Source: Flexivirga endophytica (lineage in GTDB: Bacteria > Actinomycetota > Actinomycetes > Actinomycetales > Dermatophilaceae). Taken from it: 64,000 nucleotides of DNA. The notes under the pieces were generated by a model. That model did no database searches, was not told where the DNA came from, and saw only the letters and a list, made by a program, of their open reading frames with translations. The stretch lies in contig NZ_BMHI01000007.1 in assembly GCF_014640635.1 (NCBI RefSeq), forward strand, positions 1 to 64,000. Reading direction: 5' to 3'. Positions within the stretch are counted from its first letter, which is position 1. Each line of letters starts with the position of its first letter. Both the position numbers and the translations under genes were made by a program. This document shows, one piece after another, positions 43,564 through 52,134 of the stretch.

Positions 43564-43604
43564 GCCATCCAGGTTATGCGGTCGCTTCGGCTTACCGTGG
43601 GGCC
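43564..43604. promoter_or_regulatory. Divergent leaderless promoters of nudC and the phosphotransferase-like gene
   Basis: In only 41 bases there are two TAnnnT boxes: TAACCT on the minus strand (43576-43571) seven bases before the nudC GTG, and TACCGT on the plus strand (43593-43598) six bases before the GTG at 43605. Both spacings fit transcripts that start at the first codon. Confidence 0.55.
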
Positions 43605-44975
43605 GTGCTCCGCAGTCCGTTGAACCTCGCCGCCCTAGCGACCGCCGCCGTCCCGCATTTCCGGCCGGCGACCGTCCAGGGCACCTCGACAGCGCACGAC
43701 GATCGCTTCCAGGTCGCCTTCGTGACCACCGCCGACGGCAAGGAATGGGTCGTGCGCGCCGGCCGCAGCACCGCGGCCGGAGCGCAGATGGAGCAGTCCG
43801 ACGGCTTGTTGCGCCTGCTGGCCTCTCGCGTGCCGTTCGCCGTGCCGCGTATCGAGGGCACCGCCGTCGCCGACGACGGCACCGTCGTGTCCGTGCAGAC
43901 CCGGCTGCCCGGCAACCCGCTCGTATGGCGGGACCTGCGCGCCGGCTCTCCCGTCGCGCGCAGCATCGGCCGAGCGCTGGCAGCGGTCCACGACACCGAC
44001 CCGCGTGCGGTGGAGGAGGCCGGGCTGCCGGGTTACGACGCCGACGCCTACCGCGCCCGTCGACTCGCAACCCTCGACCGCGCCGCCGCCACCGGGCACG
44101 TGCCCTCCGGACTGCTGTCCCGATGGGAGCGTGCGTTGGAGGAGATCGCGCTCTGGAAGTTCGCCACCTGCACGGTGCACGGCCCGCTCGAGGGCTCGCA
44201 CGTGCTGGTCGACGGCGACGAGGTAGTCGCGATGACCGGCTGGGAGCAGGCCGGAGTGTCCGATCCGGCCGCTGACTTCGCGGTGCTGTCGGTGCTTGCC
44301 GAGCCGGCGGCGTTCGACACCGTCCTCGAGTCGTATGCCGGCGCGCGGCGCGACTCCCTCGACCCCCACCTGGAGCGCCGGGTCCGACTGGCCGCCGAGT
44401 TGCAACGCGTCAACGCGCTGATGGATGCGGTCACCAGCAACGACAGCGAGCTCGTGGCCCGGCGCAGCGCGGCACTGCGCCGGCTGGACGAGTCCATGCA
44501 GGACGACGAATCGCTGCTGCCACCGGCGCCCGGTCGCCGCAATATGCCGCAGGTCGCGGCGCAGGAACCGACGCCCGCTGTCGATCCCGACGACATCGAG
44601 GTCGTGGAGTTCCAGGACGCCGGCTCGGACGACGAGACGGTCGAGATCCCGGTCAGCCCGCGCGACAAGGCCGCGGCGGACTCATCGGACCCTTCCGACG
44701 ACGAGGCCGCGCACGAGCCGGAGCAGTCCAGTTATCCGATCGACGAGGACTCAACCGACGGCGCCGCTGACGACGAGTCGGAGGACAAGGCAGCCGAGGA
44801 CGGGACTGGCGAGGACGGGACTGGCGAGGACGGGACTGGCGAGGACGGGACTGGCGAGGACGGGACTGGCGAGGACGGGACTGGCGAGGACGGGACTGGC
44901 GAGGACGGGGAGGCGGAGGCCACGGGCAACGACTCGCGGCCGCGCGATGGGAAGCCCGACGCGTCGCGGAATTGA
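43605..44975 (+). CDS. Degenerate aminoglycoside/macrolide-phosphotransferase-fold protein with acidic repeat tail
   Basis: The GTG at 43605 begins MLRSPLNLAALATAAVPHFR. The first 300 of 456 residues follow the APH fold. The catalytic loop, normally HGDLxxxN, reads HGPLEGSHVLVDGD, lacking both the catalytic Asp and the Asn. The metal-binding IDW is replaced by TGW in VVAMTGWEQAGVSDPAADFA. It therefore looks like a pseudokinase. The C-terminal 140 residues are acidic and low-complexity, with seven exact GEDGT-type repeats. Antibiotic resistance should not be inferred. It is divergent from nudC and convergent with adnB. Confidence 0.75.
   Translation: MLRSPLNLAALATAAVPHFRPATVQGTSTAHDDRFQVAFVTTADGKEWVVRAGRSTAAGAQMEQSDGLLRLLASRVPFAVPRIEGTAVADDGTVVSVQTRLPGNPLVWRDLRAGSPVARSIGRALAAVHDTDPRAVEEAGLPGYDADAYRARRLATLDRAAATGHVPSGLLSRWERALEEIALWKFATCTVHGPLEGSHVLVDGDEVVAMTGWEQAGVSDPAADFAVLSVLAEPAAFDTVLESYAGARRDSLDPHLERRVRLAAELQRVNALMDAVTSNDSELVARRSAALRRLDESMQDDESLLPPAPGRRNMPQVAAQEPTPAVDPDDIEVVEFQDAGSDDETVEIPVSPRDKAAADSSDPSDDEAAHEPEQSSYPIDEDSTDGAADDESEDKAAEDGTGEDGTGEDGTGEDGTGEDGTGEDGTGEDGTGEDGEAEATGNDSRPRDGKPDASRN
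44796..44900 (+). repeat. Seven exact 15-bp tandem repeats inside the phosphotransferase-like gene
   Basis: The unit GAGGACGGGACTGGC repeats seven times without mismatch and encodes EDGTG. Exact identity at silent positions means recent expansion by slippage; the number of copies may vary between strains. Confidence 0.95.
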
Positions 44976-44978
44976 AGA

Positions 44979-45160
44979 ACGACCGTCGTCCCAAACTCAC
45001 CGGACATGTCACCAAACCCGTCACGACGTGACGACCGTCGTCCCAAAATCACCGGACATGTCACCAAACCCGTCACGACGTGACGACCGTCGTCCCCAAA
45101 TCACCGGACATGTCACCAAACCCGTCACGACGTGACGACCGTCGTCCCCAAATCACCGGA
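44979..45160. repeat. 52-bp tandem repeat array between convergent genes
   Basis: Copies begin at 44979, 45031, 45083 and 45135 (the last is half). Each unit has two short dyads, ACGAC-C-GTCGT and GTCAC-GAC-GTGAC. Copies differ only by one or two bases around the CCCAAAA run. The array fills the gap between the phosphotransferase-like gene stop and the adnB stop. It may act as a terminator cluster or protein-binding array. Confidence 0.93.
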
Positions 45161-45161
45161 C

Positions 45162-48100
45162 TCAGCCGGGGATCTGCCGCAACAACTCCGCGATCGCGTC
45201 GTCGGCAGGCAGCTCCGGCCACACTGTGTCGCCCGTCGCCGCGAAATAGAACGCCGCGTCGACCCGATCGGTGGGCACGTCGCGCAACCGGGCGAAGGCA
45301 AGCCGGTATGCCGCCAACTGCAACGCCCGCACCCGCATCGCGGCCCCGGACGGCCGAGCGCCGGTCTTCCAGTCGACGACGACGAATCCGCCGTCATCGC
45401 GGCCGGAGGCCGCATCGTCGAACACAGGCGGACGGCGTGACGGCGAGGAACGAGTCGTCACGCCGTCACGCGGGAACACCGCGTCGATGCGGCCACGCAC
45501 CGAGATGCCGTCGATCCAGGTCTCGACCGACACCTCGATCTCGATCGGTGTCCGCGAAGCCCATTCGGAGGCGAGGAAGCGCTCCTTCAACATCTCCAGG
45601 TCCGCACCGTCGTCGGCGCCCTCGTCGGCCGCGCCCGGCAGCTCCACGACATCGACCAGCGCCGCTTGTGCGTAGTGCTGCTCGATCCAGGCGTGGAACG
45701 CCGTGCCGCGCCGGGCTGCCGGCGCCGGTGGTGACGGCATGGGCCGGCGCAACCGACTGATGAACTCCACCGGGTCGTCCGCCAGGGACACGACCGCCGA
45801 TGCCGACAGGTGGCGTGGCAGCTGCACCGTGCCGGCGCCACGGGTGCGCGCACGGTCCCGCTCCCGTAGCAGCAGCTCGATCTCCTGCTCCCGGTCGTCC
45901 AGCGGCAGTGCTCCCTGGCTCGCGTCTGCGGTCAGCGCGGCCGAGACCCGCGCGACACCGTCGGCGAGATCGGCCCGTCGGCCGGCCATCGGGTCGGTGG
46001 GCCAGCTGACCGTCGCGTCCTCGCCGGCCCGCGGGTCGGGCACCTTCGTCTCCCCCGGCTCCGGCTCGGGGAGCGACTCCCAGCTGTCCTGCCGCACCAG
46101 CCCGGAGTCGACGAGCTCGGCCAGGTAGCGCGAGGTGATGCGGGGTGTCGACGCCGTCGCCCACACCGACGCCGTGAGCAACAGCTCCGAACGGGCGCGG
46201 GTGAAGGCGACATACGCGAGCCGGCGTTCTTCGTCGAGACCGTGCACGCCTGCGGCGGCCTTGAATTCGGCGATCGCGTCACGCAACTCGCGCGCGTCGG
46301 TCGCTTCGGCCCAGCGCAACTCGGGCAACCCGTCGGCGTCCCCGCGCAGGTCGAACGGCAGCCCGTCGAGTCCACCGATCCACTCGGTCGCGTTGATCGC
46401 CCACGACGAAGGGTCACCCGGGACTCCCTTGGGGCTGATCTTCCAGCCGAGGTAGTCAGCGCTCCAGCTGGTCTGCCCGGAGTGGTCCGGGAAGGTGCCC
46501 TCGACCAGCCCGGGCACCGCCACGAGATCCCACTCGAGTCCCTTGGCGGCGTGCACCGTCAGCACCTGTATGGCGCGCGGCTCCGCCTCGAGGTATGGCC
46601 GGTCGAGCCCGCGCTCCTCCCGCTCTGCAGCGGCGAGCCAGGCAAGGAATCCACCGAGCGTCGGCCGATCCGATGAAGCGGCGAAACCCGCTGCCACCTC
46701 TGCAAATCCGTCAAGGTGGACCCGTGCGGTCTCCGGCGTCTGGCCGGGTCGGGCAAGGACCTCGATGTCGAGCGCGAGGGCGCGCTCGGCCTCGACGACC
46801 AGCTCGCTCAGCGGGAGTCCGGTCATCGAACGCAGCCGGCGGATCTCGTCGCGCAGCCCAGCGAGTCGCTCCAGCGCGAGGGCGCTGATGCGCTGGCCTG
46901 CGGAACCGGCCCAGTCGGCGTCGGGCAACTCCTCCAGCGCCTCGATGATCGACGGCCGGTCGCGGGTCTCGGCCGAGATGTCCTGCTGAGCGCGCTCGTC
47001 ACCTGTCGGCTTCGGCCGGTCTCGGCGCTCCAGGTCGCGCGCCCATTCGCCCAGCCCGTCCAGGTCGGCCGCGCCCAGGCGCATCAGCGGCCCGGTGAGC
47101 AACCGCATCAGCTGATCGCCGCGAGTCGGATCCTGCACTGCCCACAGCAAACTCACGATGTCGGCAACCTCCGGCGTGGTCAGCAGGCCACCGACACCCA
47201 CCACCTCGACGGGCAGGTCGCGCTCGCGCAGCGCCTCGACCACCGCCGTGAACTGCGACCGCTTGCGGCACAGCACGGCAGCGGTCCGCTTCGTCCACTC
47301 GCCGTCGGCGTCGGTATGCCGCTCGGCAACCCACTGCGCGATGTATGCCGCCTCCGACTCCTGGTCGGCAAGGCGGGCCGCCGTGACAGCTCCGGCACCC
47401 GCACCGGGCCGTGGCTGCAGGGTCGCGACCGGCACAGCGCTGGCCGCCCGTAACGGTGAGGCCGCACGGTTGGCCGCCGCCAGGATCGTGCTGTCGTTGC
47501 GCCAGCTACGTGACAGCTGAAGGACGTTCGCCGGCCCGGCGCTGTCGGCGAACAGCCTCGGGAAGCTGCCCAGGGTGGTCGCACTCGCACCACGCCAGCC
47601 GTAGATCGACTGGTGCGGGTCACCGACCGCTGTCACCCGGACGTCCGTGCCGCGGACCTCGTCCGAGCCGGCATACAAGGAGCGCAGCAACACCATCTGG
47701 GCCTCGCTGGTGTCCTGGAACTCGTCCAACAGCACCGCGCGGAAGCGACCGCGCTCCAACGCGCTGAGCGCCGGGAACGACTGCGCCAGCTGCGCCGCGA
47801 GCGCCATCTGATCGGCGAAGTCGAGCGCGGACCGCTGCCGTTTGAGCTGCAGGTAGCGCGCCACGATCGGCACGACCTGCCGTCGGGCGGTCAACGCCGC
47901 GGCGACTGCCTTCATGTCTCCCCCGGTCACCTTCGTGGCGCCGACCGGCGGCAATTCGGCTGTGTCCGTGAGGTATTGGTCGAGATAGCCGATGAGATCG
48001 TCGACACCGACGAGATGCTCGGCGAGCTCTCCGGCCAGGCTCACCACCGCGGTGGTGACGTTGCCCGAGGTGTTGGTCACCTGGTCCATCGGACCGTCGT

Positions 48101-48575
48101 AGCCGAGCACCGCCTCCGAGGCGAGTTGCCAGGCAGCGGCCTCGGACAGCAGTCGGGACTCGGGTTCGATGCCGAGACGCAGGCCGTGCTCGCCGACCAG
48201 CCGGCCGGCGTAGGAGTGGTAGGTCTGCACCGTGGGCAGCTCGGCCAGCGCGGGGGTGCCGTCCTCGCTGGTCGGCAGCCAGATCCCCTCGCGGCGCAAC
48301 CGGCGCAACCGGAGGCCGATGCGTTCGGCGAGTTGGCCGGCGGCCTTGCGGGTGAAGGTCAGCCCCAGCACCTGGTCGGGCTCGACATGGCCGTTGGCCA
48401 CCAACCACACCACACGCGCCGCCATCGTCTCGGTCTTGCCCGAACCGGCCCCGGCCACCACCAGAAGGGGTTTGTCCGGTGGCGCCTCGGTTACCGCGAT
48501 CTGCTCGTCGGTGGGAGTCGGCAGGCCAAGCGCCTCCGCGAGATCGATTGCGGCATACAGCTTTTCGCCGATCAC
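45162..48575 (-). CDS. adnB: AdnB-type helicase-nuclease subunit (UvrD/RecB-like)
   Basis: The GTG at 48575 overlaps the adnA stop (GTGA) and has GGAGG six bases upstream. The 1137-residue protein has Walker A LLVVAGAGSGKTETMAARVV, Walker B AVLLDEFQDTSEAQ, HQSIYGWRGA and VLTVHAAKGLEWDLVAVPGL. A C-terminal RecB-type nuclease domain (about 970-1137) shows RRGTAFHAWIEQHY, GRIDAVFPR, VVVDWKTGARP and LQLAAYRLAF. AdnB is the leading motor and a nuclease of the AdnAB complex, which resects double-strand breaks in actinobacteria. Length and position match Rv3201c. Confidence 0.92.
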   Translation of the reverse strand: MIGEKLYAAIDLAEALGLPTPTDEQIAVTEAPPDKPLLVVAGAGSGKTETMAARVVWLVANGHVEPDQVLGLTFTRKAAGQLAERIGLRLRRLRREGIWLPTSEDGTPALAELPTVQTYHSYAGRLVGEHGLRLGIEPESRLLSEAAAWQLASEAVLGYDGPMDQVTNTSGNVTTAVVSLAGELAEHLVGVDDLIGYLDQYLTDTAELPPVGATKVTGGDMKAVAAALTARRQVVPIVARYLQLKRQRSALDFADQMALAAQLAQSFPALSALERGRFRAVLLDEFQDTSEAQMVLLRSLYAGSDEVRGTDVRVTAVGDPHQSIYGWRGASATTLGSFPRLFADSAGPANVLQLSRSWRNDSTILAAANRAASPLRAASAVPVATLQPRPGAGAGAVTAARLADQESEAAYIAQWVAERHTDADGEWTKRTAAVLCRKRSQFTAVVEALRERDLPVEVVGVGGLLTTPEVADIVSLLWAVQDPTRGDQLMRLLTGPLMRLGAADLDGLGEWARDLERRDRPKPTGDERAQQDISAETRDRPSIIEALEELPDADWAGSAGQRISALALERLAGLRDEIRRLRSMTGLPLSELVVEAERALALDIEVLARPGQTPETARVHLDGFAEVAAGFAASSDRPTLGGFLAWLAAAEREERGLDRPYLEAEPRAIQVLTVHAAKGLEWDLVAVPGLVEGTFPDHSGQTSWSADYLGWKISPKGVPGDPSSWAINATEWIGGLDGLPFDLRGDADGLPELRWAEATDARELRDAIAEFKAAAGVHGLDEERRLAYVAFTRARSELLLTASVWATASTPRITSRYLAELVDSGLVRQDSWESLPEPEPGETKVPDPRAGEDATVSWPTDPMAGRRADLADGVARVSAALTADASQGALPLDDREQEIELLLRERDRARTRGAGTVQLPRHLSASAVVSLADDPVEFISRLRRPMPSPPAPAARRGTAFHAWIEQHYAQAALVDVVELPGAADEGADDGADLEMLKERFLASEWASRTPIEIEVSVETWIDGISVRGRIDAVFPRDGVTTRSSPSRRPPVFDDAASGRDDGGFVVVDWKTGARPSGAAMRVRALQLAAYRLAFARLRDVPTDRVDAAFYFAATGDTVWPELPADDAIAELLRQIPG

Positions 48576-51500
48576 AGGCGACCTCCTTCGGAGTGCAGCG
48601 GACAGCTGTTGATCACCGGGCAGGTGCGACACCGCTTGTTGATCTCAGCGGTGAAGGTGGCGCCGGACATGCCATCGGCGGTCTCGGCAAGCAGGTCGTA
48701 GGCCCACTGCGGGTCCTCCTGCTCGGCGAGCGGCGCCTGCACCTGGGTCGCGGCTCGCTTGCCGCCCGCCTTGCCGATCTGCACGAGTGCGGCTCCGCCG
48801 GAGACGGTGCTCGCTTCGAAACCGCCCTCGGCGACCGCGACCTGGTAGGCGCCCAGCTGCGGGTTGGTCGGCAGGTCTGCGGCGGGAGGTTTGGAGGAGC
48901 CGGTCTTGAGGTCGATGATGCGGATCTCGTCGGCACGTTGCTCAATGCGGTCGACCCGGCCGGTCAGCCGAGCGCGTCCGACGAGCACGGAGAAGTCGAT
49001 CTCGACCCCGACGGGCCGCCAGCCCTGCGCCTTCGCCTCATCGAGATAACCGGTCAGCCGCTCCAGCATCTGGTGTGCGGTCACGCGCTTCTGCGCCGAC
49101 ACCCAGGTGTCCCCGAGCCCGAGCCGTGGCCACCGCTCGTCGAGGGCGGCGGCCATCGCCTCGGGGTCGTCGTCGGCGAACTCTTGCGCGACCTCGTGCA
49201 CCAACGTGCCGAGCGCCGCCGCGCCGACGTCGGGACCATCGCCGCCGGCTGTCGTCAGGAGCCAGTTGAGCGAGCAGGTGCCGAAGCTCTCCACCCGCGA
49301 CGGCGACACCTGCACGAGCTGGTCGGGCGCCCGCAACGGACGGTCGTCGCTCAGCTCGCGCAGCGCCCACCACTGCGCCGGGTCCGCGCCCCGCACCCCT
49401 GCTCCGGCGAGCGTGGCCAGTTGTGCAGCCGCTTGGCCGCGGGCCTCGTCGTCACCGACCGCCAGCTCGCGGCGCAGCTCCGCCACGACCGCCGGCAGCG
49501 TGGTCGGCCTGGCGACCTCGGTGAAGTCGCGCAGCTTGTCGGGATCGTCGGTCAGGTCCAGCGGATCGACCACGTCGAGGTATGCCGACGGCTGCTCGTC
49601 CTCGTTGCGCACCGCCGTCACCAGCAGTCGCTCGGTGGCTCGGGTGACCGCGACGAGGAACTGGCGCGTCTCGTCGTACCGGACGGCGGTCTGGGCCGCA
49701 CGCCACGAGTCGCCACGGCTGGCCAGCACGTCGACCAGCCGCTCGGACCCGAGCAGCGAACCGCGCAGCCGCAGGTCCGGCCAGACGCCTTCCTGGACGC
49801 CCGCGACGACCACGAACTCCCACTCACGACCGGCGGCGGCCTGCGGAGTCAACAACGCCACGGTCGCGTCGTCCGGTGCGGCAGCGACCAGCCGGTCACC
49901 GGGCACGTCCTGGCCACGGATGTGTTCCAGGAAGTCCAGCGGTGCCGCGCCGGGCAGGCGGTCGACATACGCGGCGGCGTCGGAGAACAACGCGACGATG
50001 GCATCCAGCCGGCTGTCGGCACGGGCTCCGTCACGACCACCCGCGAGCGCCCTGGCCTGCCAGTCGCCGGCCAGCCCGCTGGCCTCCCACATTGCCCACA
50101 GCACCGTCTCGGCGGTCGCGCCCGGTGCGACGGCCGCTTCGCGTCCCGCCCGTATGACGCCCGCGACCCGCAGCGCGGGGGTCGCGACCGGGCCCAGCAA
50201 CTCCAGCCACGGCAGCCCGATGACGGAGGCGGCGAGCAACTCGTCGGAGGACCGCGAACCGTCCGAACCCAGCTCCTCGGCACGCAACGCCCGCCGCAGC
50301 CGGCGCATCGCCACGGCGTCCGCGCCACCCAACGGAGAGGTCAGCACGTCGGCGGCGAGCTCCGGACTCATCGGATCGGGGTCATCGGTCAGCAGCTTGC
50401 CGATGGTCTCCAGCAGCGCGAGGAACGGACGCACGGCCGGCTCCTCGCGCAGCGGCACCACGGTGGGTGGCGAGTTGACCGGCACACCTGCGGTGCCGAG
50501 CGCACGACGCAACGACCCGGCACGGCCCTGCCCGCGCACGATGACCGCCATCTGGGACCAGGCCAGTCCGTCCAGCAGGTGCGCCCGCCGCAACTGTGCC
50601 GCGATGTGGGCCGCCTCCTGCGGAGCCGACCGCAACAGCGCGACATCGACGCGTCCGCCGGGTCGCGACGCCACCACCCGATGCTCCGCCCCGGCGACCG
50701 CGCCGATGCGCTCGGCGACCCGCTCGGCCACCTCGCGCACCGCCAGTGGCTGGCGATGTCCGGCCGGCAGCGTCACGCGGTCAGGTGCACCGAAGTGGTC
50801 ACCGAGTGCACCGAACATCAGCGGGTCTGCGCCCCGGAAGCTCTGTACGGCGGCGTCGGGGTCCCCGATCAGCACCACTCGCGTGTCGGGTGCGACGACC
50901 AACCGCAGCAGGCGCGCGGCCGCCCGGGTGAGCTCCTGCGCGTCGTCGACCACGACGACCCGGATCGCCCGCTGCACCCGATCACGCGCGTCGGGATCAG
51001 TCTCCAGGAGATCGGCGGCGGCGCTGAGGATCCACGCGGGGTCGAACGCGCCGGGCCGCGAAAGCGCTGTCACCTGGTCGTATTCGTCGAGCACCCGCGC
51101 TGCGGCTTCCCACTCGGGGTGCTCGTGCCGGCGCCCGAGCTCGGCGAGCTCCGCAGCGGTCAGCCCCCACTCCACCGCGCGCATCAGCAGGTCGCGCAGC
51201 TCGTTGCGAAAGCCCCTGGTCGGCAACGCGTTGTGCACGAACTCCGGCCACCCCGGCGGTATGCCGTCACCGGCCTCGTGACCGGCCAGCAACTCACGCA
51301 GCACCACGTCCTGCTCCGGCCCGCTGAGCAACCGTGGCGCCGGCTCACCTTCCAGCGCCGCAGCCTGCCGGAGGATGCCGAAACCGAGCGCCTGGTGGGT
51401 GCGGGCCAGCGGCTCGGTGGAGGTCCGCTGCAACCGGGCGGTGACCCGGTCGCGCAGCTCCGCTGCCGCGAGCCGGGTCGGGGCCAGCAGCAGGCAGGCG

Positions 51501-51712
51501 TCCGGGCGGATGCCGCGCTCCACCGCCGCCACGACACATTCGACCGCGAGCGTCGTCTTGCCGGTGCCGGGTGCGCCGATCACGACGGACGCCCGCTGGG
51601 TGCTGTCGCGCACCGCCTGCTGCACGTCGTCCAGGACCGGCGGACTGGCCGTCAGGTCCGGCGGTCGTCGTAGCTCCAGCACGTGGCTCATCCCATCACG
51701 CGCGACCGACAT
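48572..51712 (-). CDS. adnA: AdnA-type helicase-nuclease subunit
   Basis: The start used is the ATG at 51712; an ATG at 51691 is the alternative. The 1046-residue protein has Walker A SVVIGAPGTGKTTLAVECVV, and the Walker B region is VVVDDAQE with Asp where the catalytic Glu normally sits. The C-terminal nuclease domain has ALGTLVHEVAQEF, GRVDRIEQRA, IIDLKTGSSK and LGAYQVAV. Four cysteines (TCSLNW at about 811, CRTCPVINSC at about 1027) should bind an Fe-S cluster, as in AddB/AdnA nucleases. It is translated together with adnB. Confidence 0.92.
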   Translation of the reverse strand: MSVARDGMSHVLELRRPPDLTASPPVLDDVQQAVRDSTQRASVVIGAPGTGKTTLAVECVVAAVERGIRPDACLLLAPTRLAAAELRDRVTARLQRTSTEPLARTHQALGFGILRQAAALEGEPAPRLLSGPEQDVVLRELLAGHEAGDGIPPGWPEFVHNALPTRGFRNELRDLLMRAVEWGLTAAELAELGRRHEHPEWEAAARVLDEYDQVTALSRPGAFDPAWILSAAADLLETDPDARDRVQRAIRVVVVDDAQELTRAAARLLRLVVAPDTRVVLIGDPDAAVQSFRGADPLMFGALGDHFGAPDRVTLPAGHRQPLAVREVAERVAERIGAVAGAEHRVVASRPGGRVDVALLRSAPQEAAHIAAQLRRAHLLDGLAWSQMAVIVRGQGRAGSLRRALGTAGVPVNSPPTVVPLREEPAVRPFLALLETIGKLLTDDPDPMSPELAADVLTSPLGGADAVAMRRLRRALRAEELGSDGSRSSDELLAASVIGLPWLELLGPVATPALRVAGVIRAGREAAVAPGATAETVLWAMWEASGLAGDWQARALAGGRDGARADSRLDAIVALFSDAAAYVDRLPGAAPLDFLEHIRGQDVPGDRLVAAAPDDATVALLTPQAAAGREWEFVVVAGVQEGVWPDLRLRGSLLGSERLVDVLASRGDSWRAAQTAVRYDETRQFLVAVTRATERLLVTAVRNEDEQPSAYLDVVDPLDLTDDPDKLRDFTEVARPTTLPAVVAELRRELAVGDDEARGQAAAQLATLAGAGVRGADPAQWWALRELSDDRPLRAPDQLVQVSPSRVESFGTCSLNWLLTTAGGDGPDVGAAALGTLVHEVAQEFADDDPEAMAAALDERWPRLGLGDTWVSAQKRVTAHQMLERLTGYLDEAKAQGWRPVGVEIDFSVLVGRARLTGRVDRIEQRADEIRIIDLKTGSSKPPAADLPTNPQLGAYQVAVAEGGFEASTVSGGAALVQIGKAGGKRAATQVQAPLAEQEDPQWAYDLLAETADGMSGATFTAEINKRCRTCPVINSCPLHSEGGRL

Positions 51713-51804
51713 ACGCCTTCATCGACCGGCATACCGACGTATTGACCGGCATGGCTGATCGCCCTGTCCTGCCATGCCGCTCGATGCACGGGTACCCCGC
51801 TTGA

Positions 51805-52125
51805 TCAGAGTCCGGCGTCGACCAGGTCGAAGCGCGCGCGGCGCAGGTCCACCCGGTCCAGGAACGTCCCCTTCAGCGGGGTGCCCTCCTCGCGGTAGTG
51901 CGCGAGCGCCTCGTCCTCGTGCCCCTGCGGCGGCCGGCCATCAGCCCGCAACACTCGCCACCAGGTGACCATCGCGCCGTACTCCGACATCACCGCGCCG
52001 ACCTGTCGCGGTCCGGCACCGACGACCTTGCCGATGTCGCCATACGTCACCACCCGGCCGGGCGGCACCTGGTCGACGACCTCGAGCACCGCGTCGGCGA
52101 GGTCGGGCAACTCGTGGACGGTCAT
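51805..52125 (-). CDS. Alkyltransferase-like protein (Atl)
   Basis: The 106-residue protein has the MGMT DNA-binding domain: PPGRVVTYGDIGKVVGAGPR and QVGAVMSEYG. At the place of the PCHR active-site cysteine motif it reads TWWRVLRADG, so it cannot transfer alkyl groups. Such Atl proteins bind O6-alkylguanine and hand it to nucleotide excision repair. The helix-wing continues into KGTFLDRVDLRRARFDLVDA. The location beside adnAB matches Rv3204. Confidence 0.88.
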   Translation of the reverse strand: MTVHELPDLADAVLEVVDQVPPGRVVTYGDIGKVVGAGPRQVGAVMSEYGAMVTWWRVLRADGRPPQGHEDEALAHYREEGTPLKGTFLDRVDLRRARFDLVDAGL

Positions 52126-52134
52126 CGCGCCCTG

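Noticed and set aside
43605-44975. Aminoglycoside or macrolide resistance gene
   Set aside because: The fold is similar but the catalytic Asp, Asn and metal-binding Asp motifs are replaced; no resistance claim is justified.
44979-45160. CRISPR-like direct repeats
   Set aside because: The 52-base units are directly adjacent with no unique spacers and no cas genes are nearby; it is a tandem repeat.
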